From JAUVIB01 sp964424545 (GTDB lineage: Bacteria > Calditrichota > Calditrichia > Calditrichales > Calditrichaceae), in contig CAYRJN010000039.1 of assembly GCA_964424545.1 (NCBI GenBank), positions 1 through 23,440 of the forward strand: a stretch of 23,440 nucleotides of DNA, read 5' to 3'. Within the stretch, counting starts at the first letter, position 1. The number at the start of each line of letters is the position of its first letter. Shown here in pieces: positions 15,893-23,337 of this stretch. Below the pieces are notes generated by a model. It was not told the DNA's origin and did not search any database. It saw only the letters and a list, made by a program, of their open reading frames with translations. The translations under genes and the position numbers were made by a program.

Positions 15893-16960
15893 TTATAATA
15901 ATGCAACAAAACGATCAAACAAAAAGGAGGTATCAGCCGGTCCGGGCGACGCTTCCGGATGGAATTGTACGCTAAAAAATCGGCCGGATTTATGTACCAT
16001 TCCTTCGCAAGTACCATCGTTCAGGTTAGTGAAAAGATTATTCCAGTCTTTAGGTAATTTTTCAGTGGCTACCGCATAACCGTGATTTTGCGATGTGATA
16101 TAACAATGCTGATTTTCATCATTTATTACCGGCTGGTTTTGGCTGCGATGGCCGTATTTGAGTTTGTAGGTATCGGAACCGACGGCTAATGCCATAACCT
16201 GATGCCCGAGGCAAATTCCGAAAGTCGGTATATCTTTACGCAAGGCGGCTTCCACTTGCGCAACGGTATTTTCAGCCGTTTTTGGGTCGCCCGGGCCGCT
16301 GGATATTAACAGTCCGTCAATTTTTTCATCGTTAATCGGATAGTTCCATGGTACGCGGATAATTTCAACGTTACGATCGAGCATATCGGTAATAATGCTG
16401 GTTTTGCAGCCGCAATCCACCAACATAACGCGTTTTTTACCCTCGCCGTAAAGTTGTGGTTCATTAATACTCACTTTTTCAATTAAATTGCTTTGGTTCG
16501 GATCGTAAAATTCCACGTCGTTATCGCCGATAATAACTTTACCAAGCATAACGCCTTTTTCACGGATTTTTTTGGTAAGAGCGCGCGTGTCAATACCGCT
16601 GATGGCGGGGATTTTCTGATTATAAAGCCATTGGGCCAAACTGAGCTGCGCATTCCAATGAGAGTATTCTTCCGAGTAATCATCAACAATCAAGGCGCTG
16701 ATCATTCCCCGTCCCGATTCGTAATGCTGTGGAAGTTTATTGATTTCATTTGATGCAGGCATCCCATAATTACCGATTAACGGGAACGTAAGCGTTAATA
16801 TCTGACCGAAATATGAAGGGTCGGTTAAGGCTTCGGGATAGCCGACCATACCGGTATTAAAAACAACTTCGCCGGCAATGGATACGGGATATCCGAATGA
16901 ATGGCCGGTATAAACGGCGCCGTCTTCTAAGATGAGTTTTGCTGTTTGATTTTCTATAAT
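15893..16960 (-). CDS. carA: Carbamoyl-phosphate synthase small subunit with non-canonical start
   Basis: From the first methionine (16849) the protein would be 318 residues and lack the conserved N-terminus. The frame continues upstream through KLILEDGAVYTGHSFGYP and GEVVFNTG, which are canonical CarA. It stays open to a TGA at 16961-16963. No ATG, GTG, TTG or CTG occurs in that extension. Initiation is therefore likely at ATT (16960) or ATA (16957) after GGAG (16967-16964), giving about 355 residues, the normal length. The glutaminase domain is intact: ISSGPGDP, nucleophile C250 in TFGICLGHQ, and H334/E336 in QFHPEA. The sequence is CAD-like (VGYPEALTDPSYFGQIL, HYSHWN-type SHWNAQLS). A sequencing indel is the alternative: an out-of-frame ATG at 16973 would be in frame if one A of the A4 run at 16950-16953 were absent. 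Confidence 0.9.
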   Translation of the reverse strand: MIENQTAKLILEDGAVYTGHSFGYPVSIAGEVVFNTGMVGYPEALTDPSYFGQILTLTFPLIGNYGMPASNEINKLPQHYESGRGMISALIVDDYSEEYSHWNAQLSLAQWLYNQKIPAISGIDTRALTKKIREKGVMLGKVIIGDNDVEFYDPNQSNLIEKVSINEPQLYGEGKKRVMLVDCGCKTSIITDMLDRNVEIIRVPWNYPINDEKIDGLLISSGPGDPKTAENTVAQVEAALRKDIPTFGICLGHQVMALAVGSDTYKLKYGHRSQNQPVINDENQHCYITSQNHGYAVATEKLPKDWNNLFTNLNDGTCEGMVHKSGRFFSVQFHPEASPGPADTSFLFDRFVALL

Positions 16961-16997
16961 TCACTCCATTCATTTGTGGGTTTGGCAAGTTTATTAA

Positions 16998-17026
16998 ATT
17001 ATAGGCTTTACTGCAAATTTTTTAAA
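16998..17026 (-). promoter_or_regulatory. Candidate carAB promoter
   Basis: On the minus strand TTTAAA (17026-17021) and a perfect TATAAT (17003-16998) are 17 nt apart. The predicted start lies about 30 nt ahead of the CarA frame, leaving a short leader. Confidence 0.5.
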
Positions 17027-17083
17027 CGGAAAAAAGAGGATTTATAGAAGCAAAAAACGGATAATTTTAGCGAAAAGAGGGCT

Positions 17084-17242
17084 TCAGGATTTTTGCCTGC
17101 GTGCTAATTGTTTTTTTAGCTGAAGCTTACCGCAATGAGCGCAATTTTCTCCGGGTTCGCCCTCAATAAGGTTTTTTTTGATACGTATAAACAGATACAC
17201 AAGGGTAATTAATAAAATAGAAATTAATAAAATGTTTTCCAT
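17084..17242 (-). CDS. Small CxxC membrane protein following feoB (FeoB-associated type)
   Basis: This 52-residue product is encoded 7 nt after the feoB stop on the same strand. One transmembrane helix covers about residues 4-19 (ILLISILLITLVYLFI), followed by a basic tail that contains a CxxC pair (GENCAHCGK, C34 and C37) and ends in KKQLARRQKS. The layout, a single N-terminal helix plus a short cytoplasmic Cys tail directly after feoB, matches the small FeoB-associated Cys-rich membrane proteins found in many feo operons. Those are thought to assist FeoB, perhaps as an iron or redox-sensing accessory in place of FeoC. No strong Shine-Dalgarno is seen, so coupling to feoB translation is likely. 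The residue-level match to a named family is not certain. Confidence 0.75.
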   Translation of the reverse strand: MENILLISILLITLVYLFIRIKKNLIEGEPGENCAHCGKLQLKKQLARRQKS

Positions 17243-17249
17243 AATAAAC

Positions 17250-19388
17250 TCAACTCATTAAAATTGATCCGACCTGATAGACAAAAAGCGATCCGAGATA
17301 AGCTAAAACGGTCATATAAGCCACCATTAAAAACGGCCAGCGCCAGGAATTGGTTTCTCTGTGCACGATGGCAAAAGTGGCCATGCATTGAGCGGCATAA
17401 GCAAAAAATACCATCAATGAAATAGCCGTTAATAAGGTAAACACCGGTTTACCATCCGGCCCTTTATCCCGTTTCATAGCGTCAATCAAACTATGGTTTA
17501 CGCTGTCATCTTCCAGATTATACAAGGTAGAAAGGGTACTGACAATAACTTCTCTTGCGGCAAAAGAGGTAATCAGTCCGATGCCGATTTTCCAATCAAA
17601 GCCCAAAGGCCGAATTAACGGTTCAATAGCATGTCCGAGCTTACCGGCATAGCTCTGCTCGATTTTTTGTTGTTTGGTCATTTGATCAAAATTTTGCGGA
17701 CGCGGAAAAGTGGCAAGGAACCAAAGTATAATGGAAACGGCAAGAATAATACTGCCGGCATTTGTTAAAAATAACTTGCCGCGTTCATATAACTGCCACC
17801 AAAGAGAACGTAACAAGGGCATGCGATAAGGAGGCAGTTCCATCAACATCGTTGAAATTGTTTTTCTTTTAAAAACTTTTTTAAAGATTAACGCTACGAT
17901 AATGGCCGTAAACATACCGAGAAAATAGATACCCATTAAAACTAACGATTGCAGCGACAATACGCCGAGAATAGTGCGATGCGGGATAAATGCGGCAATT
18001 AATAAAGTATATATCGGCAGGCGGGCGCTGCAACTCATCAGCGGAATGATCATAATAGTCACGAGACGATCGCGCCAGGAATCAATAGTTCTTGCCGACA
18101 TTATGGCGGGAATGGCGCAGGCAAATCCGCTTAACAAGGGTAGAACGGAACGTCCGTGCAAACCGATCTTATTTAACATTTTATCCAGCATAAAGGCCAT
18201 GCGCGACATATATCCGCTATCTTCAAGGATACTGAGAAACAACACCAATAATATAATTTGGGGGAAAAAAACCAGCACACTGCCTACGCCGCCGATAATG
18301 CCGTCAATAATTAGACTTTTTAGCGTTGATTCGGGTAGATTGTACTGAGCTACTTGCGTCAGCCAAGCCATTACATGGGAAATCCATTCCATAGGAGCCT
18401 GCGCCCAACTGAATATGGCGTTAAAAATAAATGCGAGAACGCCGATTAAAATAATCGGTCCGAAAATCCGATGAGTTATAATTTTATCTACTTTTTCGCT
18501 GTTTGATTGAACTTCGATTTTTTGTTCTTGTACGGCCTTTTTTAAATGAGTATCGATAAAAGCAAAACGGGATGCCTGTTCAAGCGCTTGATAGGGAATA
18601 TTCCTTCTGTTGAAATCCTCTTTTACCTCTTTAAGAATTTTTTTTAAGCGGCTAATCTCTTCATCGGGTAAACGAGGGATAATATATTTAATGAAATTTT
18701 TTTCGTTAAGCAGCCGCAGAGACTCAATTAAGGCGTTGTGATTTAAGTCCTTTTCATATTGTTTTAAAAAGTTATGCAGCGGACGCAACGGTTCCAAATA
18801 TCGCTCGACTTCAAATACACGGGGTTTACTAACAGGCGTCTGATAATCTTCGGGTATGGATGCGATCGTTTCTATTAATTTGTCAACGCCTTCGCCCGTT
18901 TTAGCCGATGTCGAGATAACAGCATACGCTTCTAATTTACGTTTTATTAGTTTATTGTTAATTTTTATGCCCTTTTTGCGGGCTTCATCTATCATATTCA
19001 AAACGATAATGGTGGGAACATTCCAATCAAGGATTTGCAGAGCGAGATAGATATTTCTTTGTATATTGGTGGCATCGATAATTACTACCGCCGCGAGCGG
19101 ACGCTTTTCAGGATCGCGCCAGCTTTGCACCATATCTTCGACGATCTTTTCATCTATACTTTTGGCGCTGAGACTGTATGTTCCGGGAAAATCTTCGACA
19201 ATAATTTTATGACCTTTAAGATAACCGGCTTTTTTTTCAACGGTAACGCCCGGATAGTTTCCAACCTTATGATGAAGACCGGTAAGACGGTTAAAAAGAG
19301 CGGTCTTCCCGCAATTGGGATTCCCGAGAATGGCAATCCATGGGTGTTTTCTTTCCTGTTTTATCTTTTCTTTATCTTTGCTAACCAT
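17250..19388 (-). CDS. feoB: Ferrous iron transporter FeoB
   Basis: This 712-residue inner-membrane Fe(II) permease has an N-terminal G-protein domain. G1 is GNPNCGKT (22-29), G2 is in NYPGVTVEKK (44-53), G3 is D66-F-P-G69, G4 is N131-M-I-D134 and G5 is S161-A-K. A helical GDI-like region follows (about 190-300). The membrane domain contains the two family cores, with GSVLVFFPQIILLVLFLSIL, the Cys-bearing SGFACAIPAIMSARTI segment and the MSCSARLPIY segment, plus FAAREVIVSTLSTLY. Ferrous uptake suits anoxic or reducing conditions and supplies iron for the rubredoxin, rubrerythrin and heme proteins encoded nearby. The ATG lies 5 nt past the feoA stop, so the genes are coupled. Confidence 0.97.
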   Translation of the reverse strand: MVSKDKEKIKQERKHPWIAILGNPNCGKTALFNRLTGLHHKVGNYPGVTVEKKAGYLKGHKIIVEDFPGTYSLSAKSIDEKIVEDMVQSWRDPEKRPLAAVVIIDATNIQRNIYLALQILDWNVPTIIVLNMIDEARKKGIKINNKLIKRKLEAYAVISTSAKTGEGVDKLIETIASIPEDYQTPVSKPRVFEVERYLEPLRPLHNFLKQYEKDLNHNALIESLRLLNEKNFIKYIIPRLPDEEISRLKKILKEVKEDFNRRNIPYQALEQASRFAFIDTHLKKAVQEQKIEVQSNSEKVDKIITHRIFGPIILIGVLAFIFNAIFSWAQAPMEWISHVMAWLTQVAQYNLPESTLKSLIIDGIIGGVGSVLVFFPQIILLVLFLSILEDSGYMSRMAFMLDKMLNKIGLHGRSVLPLLSGFACAIPAIMSARTIDSWRDRLVTIMIIPLMSCSARLPIYTLLIAAFIPHRTILGVLSLQSLVLMGIYFLGMFTAIIVALIFKKVFKRKTISTMLMELPPYRMPLLRSLWWQLYERGKLFLTNAGSIILAVSIILWFLATFPRPQNFDQMTKQQKIEQSYAGKLGHAIEPLIRPLGFDWKIGIGLITSFAAREVIVSTLSTLYNLEDDSVNHSLIDAMKRDKGPDGKPVFTLLTAISLMVFFAYAAQCMATFAIVHRETNSWRWPFLMVAYMTVLAYLGSLFVYQVGSILMS

Positions 19389-19393
19389 AATAT

Positions 19394-19675
19394 TTAAAAC
19401 AAACGCCGCCGCCTGTATCGTTTTCTATGCTGCTGATGCTTTTTACGAATGAATATTTTTTCAGCCATTGATTTCCTGATAGAAAGATACGTCCCCCTCA
19501 CCTTAACCTCAATAGGGTCCCCGAGCGGCGCCAACTTAACGATGCGTATCGGCGTACCGTCGCTTAAGCCCATCTCTCGAATACGCTCAAATTCCGATGT
19601 CTCGTCCTCAATACGACAAATAATTCCCTCGTCGCCGGGTTCTAAATCTATTAATCTCATTTGAATTGGCGGCAT
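19394..19675 (-). CDS. feoA: FeoA SH3-like domain protein with a basic tail
   Basis: This is a small cytoplasmic SH3-like protein that regulates or assists FeoB. I start it at the ATG at 19675 (93 residues). GAGG (19685-19682) is 6 nt ahead, and the upstream in-frame ATGs at 19687 and 19768 lie in promoter-like AT-rich DNA. The core reads RLIDLEPGDEGIICRIE, then FERIREMGLSDGTPIRIVKLAPLGDPIEVKVRGTYLSIRKSMAEKI, a classical FeoA. Beyond the core is an unusual tail of about 16 residues rich in Lys, Arg and His (KKHQQHRKRYRRRRLF). This could bind metal, nucleotide phosphate or membrane lipid, or may be neutral. It is the first gene of the feo operon. Confidence 0.92.
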   Translation of the reverse strand: MPPIQMRLIDLEPGDEGIICRIEDETSEFERIREMGLSDGTPIRIVKLAPLGDPIEVKVRGTYLSIRKSMAEKIFIRKKHQQHRKRYRRRRLF

Positions 19676-19699
19676 ATCTATCCTCATAACGACCTTAAT

Positions 19700-19724
19700 T
19701 ATACGTACTATACAATTGTTATAC
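19700..19724. promoter_or_regulatory. Three TATAC repeats in the feoA leader
   Basis: TATAC occurs at 19700-19704, 19709-19713 and 19720-19724, spaced about one helical turn apart, around the palindrome ACAATTGT. It lies between the feoA promoter and start. It could be a metal-regulator site; the AT-rich setting makes this weak. Confidence 0.3.
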
Positions 19725-19739
19725 GCATAAAACTTATTG

Positions 19740-19768
19740 AAGTTAAGACAAAAATATAAATATGTCAA
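19740..19768 (-). promoter_or_regulatory. Candidate feoAB promoter
   Basis: On the minus strand there is a perfect TTGACA (19768-19763), then a weak TAACTT (19745-19740) at 17 nt spacing. The leader to the feoA ATG would be about 60 nt. Confidence 0.4.
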
Positions 19769-20083
19769 CTTTAATAAAAATAAGCAATCTCATTTATTCG
19801 GTATAAAATTTAAAAAATATAATTTTAAATGTTGTTATTTGTTTTTCCCCCGATTGATTATGACGACCGTTACGACAATTTACAATTTAAATCAATGTAA
19901 TATTTATGGTAAATAGGTCATTTAGATAATTTTTATTATAATATCGTATGGTATACTTCCATTTTTAAAGAATAATAATAAAAGGTGAAATAAATATTTT
20001 TTTATTCTGTATTATAATCATATAAATATAGATTCAATGCAAATATTATTATAATATTATGATTTTATTACTGATTAATACTT

Positions 20084-20099
20084 GATATTTTCAAATATC
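20084..20099. promoter_or_regulatory. Perfect inverted repeat upstream of the octaheme cytochrome gene
   Basis: GATATTT-TC-AAATATC, two 7-bp arms around 2 nt, lies 58-73 nt before the ATG. Its position suits an activator or repressor site. The protein that would bind is unknown; it is not a canonical FNR box. Confidence 0.35.
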
Positions 20100-20114
20100 T
20101 GTCTTAATTTAAAC

Positions 20115-20126
20115 GAACATATGTTC
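20115..20126. promoter_or_regulatory. Perfect 12-bp palindrome GAACATATGTTC
   Basis: It lies 31 nt before the cytochrome start codon. It could be an operator near the transcription start. No regulator can be named. Confidence 0.35.
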
Positions 20127-20156
20127 TTTTAATCTACCTTATACGAAAGGCAAAAT

Positions 20157-21773
20157 ATGAAGGAATTTAGACGGTTTATCATTATTAACGGCGGAATTCT
20201 ATTTTTTATCCCGCTATTGCTTTTTGCGGCGCCCAAAGACCAAACGGAAAGCAGCTCCTACAAAGGCGTTATTCATTCTCTAACTGCCGATCACCATAAA
20301 TTCCCTGTTTTACAAAAAGAGTTTAAAAGTCCGGAAGAGGTAACCCAAGCCTGCCTCTCATGCCATAACGAAGCGGCTCAACAAGTGCAGAATACGATCC
20401 ATTGGAAATGGGTATGTCCGGAATCCGCCGATAAAAAACTGGGGAAGCGGTATGTTATCAATAATTTTTGCATTTCCATTCAAGCTAACGAACCGCGCTG
20501 TACAAGCTGTCATGCCGGTTACGGATGGAAAGATAAAAACTTTGATTTCGGTTCCGAAAAAAACGTTGATTGTCTCATTTGCCATGACCAAACGGGAACA
20601 TACAAAAAATTTCCTCCCGGCGCCGGCTATCCGGTTAAAAAGGAGACAAAATTCGGCGGGAAAACCTGGCTGCCGCCCGATTATAATAAAATAGCGCAGA
20701 ATATCGGCCGACCGAAACGCGAAAATTGCGGCGCCTGCCATTTTTACGGCGGGGGCGGCGATAATGTTAAACACGGTGATTTATCATCGGCTATGACTAA
20801 TCCGGATTTTAACTTAGACGTCCACATGGATCATAAAGGACTTGATTTTTCTTGTACAACCTGCCATACGACGCATAATCATAAAATATCCGGTCGTTGT
20901 TATTCCCATCCGGCCTATAAAGATTGTAAATCCTATACGCTGCCTTTGAAGGACGATAAAAAAATTGCCTGCGCCTCCTGCCATGGTTTGGCCCCTCATA
21001 ATAATAAAAAATTGAACGATCATATTGATAAAATTGCCTGTCAAACCTGTCATATTCCGACTTTTGCCAGAGAGAAACCGACCAAAATGTACTGGGATTG
21101 GTCAAAAGCCGGTAAATTCGATAAAAATGGGAAAATGATTACCAAAGAAGGAAAATACGGAAAACATACCTATATGACCATGAAAGGCAAATTTGTATGG
21201 GAGAAAAATGTCGTTCCCGAATATTTTTGGTTTAACGGCAGCGTATCCAATACAACGATTGATTCGATAATTAATCCCAATGAAGTTGTAGAAATAAACA
21301 AATTGCACGGGAGCTATAACGATCCCTATGCAAAAATTTGGCCTTTTAAAGTTCATCGCGGCAAGCAGGTATACGATTCGGAATATAATCATTTGGTATA
21401 TCCTAAATTATTCGGGCCTAAAGGTTCTGGCGCTTATTGGAAAGATTTTGATTGGCAGAAGTCCATTGAAAAAGGAATGAATTATGCCGGTAAAAAATAC
21501 AGCGGAAAATACGGTTTTGTCGAAACGAAAATGTATTGGGTTATATCGCATCAGGTTGCTCCAAAGGAACAAGCCTTAAAATGTCAGGATTGCCATAAAG
21601 ATAAGGGAAGATTGTCCAATCTAAGCGGATTTTACATGCCCGGACGTCCGGCGGATCACCATGCAGGCATTGAATTTTTCGGTTCACTTTTAATTATTCT
21701 AACGCTTATCGGCGTTATCATACACGGGGCAATCAGAATTGTAATGTCTTCAAAAGAAGGAAGGAAATCATGA
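20157..21773 (+). CDS. otr: Octaheme cytochrome c, tetrathionate reductase (Otr) family, with C-terminal membrane anchor
   Basis: This 538-residue protein has a signal peptide (about 1-25) and eight CxxCH heme sites at C66, C115, C139, C191, C233, C272, C295 and C476. The spacing, with seven hemes in the first 300 residues and the eighth near the C-terminus, and the motifs HFYGGGGDNVKHGDL, TTCHTTHNHKISGR and YWDWSKAG, fit the octaheme c-type cytochromes named after Shewanella Otr. That enzyme reduces tetrathionate, nitrite and hydroxylamine in vitro; the physiological substrate here is unknown. A transmembrane helix at about 508-530 would anchor it to the inner-membrane outer face. Extra cysteines at C87, C105, C248 (in CYSH) and C257 are outside heme motifs. 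AAAGG precedes the ATG. The last 4 nt overlap the cytochrome b gene, so the two are coupled and probably form a complex. Confidence 0.93.
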   Translation: MKEFRRFIIINGGILFFIPLLLFAAPKDQTESSSYKGVIHSLTADHHKFPVLQKEFKSPEEVTQACLSCHNEAAQQVQNTIHWKWVCPESADKKLGKRYVINNFCISIQANEPRCTSCHAGYGWKDKNFDFGSEKNVDCLICHDQTGTYKKFPPGAGYPVKKETKFGGKTWLPPDYNKIAQNIGRPKRENCGACHFYGGGGDNVKHGDLSSAMTNPDFNLDVHMDHKGLDFSCTTCHTTHNHKISGRCYSHPAYKDCKSYTLPLKDDKKIACASCHGLAPHNNKKLNDHIDKIACQTCHIPTFAREKPTKMYWDWSKAGKFDKNGKMITKEGKYGKHTYMTMKGKFVWEKNVVPEYFWFNGSVSNTTIDSIINPNEVVEINKLHGSYNDPYAKIWPFKVHRGKQVYDSEYNHLVYPKLFGPKGSGAYWKDFDWQKSIEKGMNYAGKKYSGKYGFVETKMYWVISHQVAPKEQALKCQDCHKDKGRLSNLSGFYMPGRPADHHAGIEFFGSLLIILTLIGVIIHGAIRIVMSSKEGRKS

Positions 21774-22363
21774 AAAAAGTAATGATATACAAGAGGTTTG
21801 AACGCTTTTGGCATTGGAGTCAAGCAATTTTGGTGATTTTATTAATATTTAGCGGATTGGAAATTCACAGCGTCTATTCAGTATTCGGTTATTACACGGC
21901 ATTCAAAATTCATAATATAGCAGCATGGGCCTTGATTATTTTGACAGCCTTTGCCATATTTTGGCATTTTACTACCGGAGAATGGAGACAATACATTCCG
22001 ACAACCAAGTTTTTGAAAGAGATGGTCCTTTTTTATACGAAGGGCATATTTCGCGGAGAACCGCATCCGGTAAAAAAGAGCGAGCTGTCAAAGTTGAATC
22101 CTTTACAACGTCTAACCTACCTTTCTTTGAAAGTCTTTATCCTGCCGTTGCAAATTTTGAGCGGATTGGCTTACTTTTTTTATAATGAATTACCCTCTAT
22201 CGGATTGCATCCCAATTTGGATACGATTGCTACAATTCATGTCGTAATGAATTTCTTGCTGATTGCCTTTGTAATCGCCCATGTATACTTGACAACGACG
22301 GGACATACTATATTTTCAAATATTAAGGCGATGATGACAGGATGGGAGGAGCTGGAAGATTAG
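21770..22363 (+). CDS. Cytochrome b561-type membrane subunit, quinol-oxidising partner of the octaheme cytochrome
   Basis: This 197-residue integral membrane protein has four hydrophobic segments at about 17-35, 46-67, 117-137 and 156-175. It is of the cytochrome b561/NiFe-hydrogenase cyt b/formate dehydrogenase gamma type. Histidines placed to ligate b hemes are H15 (RFWHWSQA), H48 (FKIHNIAAW), H66, H157 (TIHVVMN) and H171 (IAHVYL). The start ATGA overlaps the stop of the octaheme gene. Together they form a compact module that could pass electrons from menaquinol to the periplasmic octaheme active site. A GGAAGGAAA precedes the ATG. No terminator is obvious after it. Confidence 0.9.
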   Translation: MKKVMIYKRFERFWHWSQAILVILLIFSGLEIHSVYSVFGYYTAFKIHNIAAWALIILTAFAIFWHFTTGEWRQYIPTTKFLKEMVLFYTKGIFRGEPHPVKKSELSKLNPLQRLTYLSLKVFILPLQILSGLAYFFYNELPSIGLHPNLDTIATIHVVMNFLLIAFVIAHVYLTTTGHTIFSNIKAMMTGWEELED

Positions 22364-22405
22364 GAAGCGATTTATCCCTTTTCAAGTGCAATATTAAGTT
22401 AAAAA

Positions 22406-22423
22406 GGATACTTATCGTTATCC
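22406..22423 (-). terminator. Weak terminator-like hairpin after the proline dehydrogenase gene
   Basis: On the minus strand GGATA pairs with TATCC across an 8-nt loop and is followed by TTTTT, 12 nt past the stop codon. The 5-bp stem is weak. Confidence 0.35.
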
Positions 22424-22434
22424 AAAAATAGTTG

Positions 22435-23337
22435 TCAAGCCAAGTGCAAGATTTTTTTTAAGACATAACCGGCCATTTTGGGGTTTTCTTTTAGACGGCG
22501 CACCGAATAAGCGTACCAATCTTTTCCGTAAGGCACATAAATACGCATACGGTGACCGGCGGAGACAATGATATCGCGCAACTGTTCATCCACGCCAAGA
22601 AGCATTTGGAATTCATAATCCTTTTTATGCAATTTTAGCTCATCAATCACGGAAAGCGCGTACCAAACCAGCTTTTCATCGTGTGTGGCTATTCCCGTAT
22701 AGCAGCCGTTGCTTAACAGCTTTTTTAAATTATAGTTATAATTATCGTTTATACTAAACATATCTTTATAAGCCACTTCGCGCGGTTCGTTATAAATACC
22801 CTTGCATAGCCTAATATTGGCTTTGTGCTCGATTAAACGGTTAATATCATCTATCGTTCGACGCATATAGGATTGGATTACGGTTCCCACATGGCCGTCA
22901 AACTCCTTTTTCAGACATAAATACATATCAATTGTTTGATCGGTCGTGGTATGATCCTCCATATCAATGCGAACGAAATTATCAAATTTAATCGCTTCCA
23001 GCACAATACTGCGAATATTCTGATAACAGAATTCTTTATCTAACAACAAACCCATATGGGTCGGTTTAACCGATACATTGGCCTCTAATTTTTGTTTATC
23101 GATCTGCCTCAAAATTTCTTTATACTCTTCAGCGGCGGCTTTGGCTTGATCTTTATGGGTAATCTCTTCGCCAAGCAAATCGATTGTTGCCATGATCCCC
23201 TTACGGTTAAGCTCTTTAATAACATGGACGGCGTCTTCTAACTTAGCGCCGGCGATATAAGGCTTTGAAAAATAGCCGACTATTGGTTTCGGTATAAAAG
23301 GCAGCGCCCATACGGTTAATTTATCAAAAAAACTCAT
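22435..23337 (-). CDS. Proline dehydrogenase (monofunctional)
   Basis: This 300-residue FAD-dependent TIM-barrel enzyme oxidises L-proline to 1-pyrroline-5-carboxylate and feeds electrons to quinone. Family motifs are visible: LEANVSVKPTHMGL (92-105), FVRIDMEDHTTTDQT (121-135), IRLCKGIYNEP (175-185), TGIATHDEKLV, YEFQMLLGVDE and the C-terminal RMRIYVPYGKDWYAYSVRRL followed by KENP. The paired arginines in that last motif contact the proline carboxylate in studied enzymes. The length matches stand-alone bacterial ProDH, not bifunctional PutA; the partner P5C dehydrogenase is not in the window. The ATG is preceded by GGGGATGCA. The upstream region to the window end holds no further gene. Confidence 0.95.
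   Translation of the reverse strand: MSFFDKLTVWALPFIPKPIVGYFSKPYIAGAKLEDAVHVIKELNRKGIMATIDLLGEEITHKDQAKAAAEEYKEILRQIDKQKLEANVSVKPTHMGLLLDKEFCYQNIRSIVLEAIKFDNFVRIDMEDHTTTDQTIDMYLCLKKEFDGHVGTVIQSYMRRTIDDINRLIEHKANIRLCKGIYNEPREVAYKDMFSINDNYNYNLKKLLSNGCYTGIATHDEKLVWYALSVIDELKLHKKDYEFQMLLGVDEQLRDIIVSAGHRMRIYVPYGKDWYAYSVRRLKENPKMAGYVLKKILHLA

Larger units (their letters stand above)
19676..20156. other. Divergent AT-rich regulatory region between feoA and the octaheme cytochrome gene
   Basis: No gene is supported. It contains a feoA promoter candidate, three TATAC direct repeats, and two palindromes just ahead of the cytochrome gene. The central part (about 19790-20080) is extremely AT-rich and shows no clear site. 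Confidence 0.5.

Noticed and set aside
19685..19768. Longer FeoA starting at 19768
   Set aside because: The extension overlaps the candidate promoter, is not FeoA-like, and the ATG at 19675 has a well-spaced GAGG.
20082..20095. FNR/CRP site TTGA-N5-TCAA upstream of the octaheme gene
   Set aside because: The half-site spacing is one base short of the FNR consensus, and the sequence is better described by the larger GATATTT inverted repeat.
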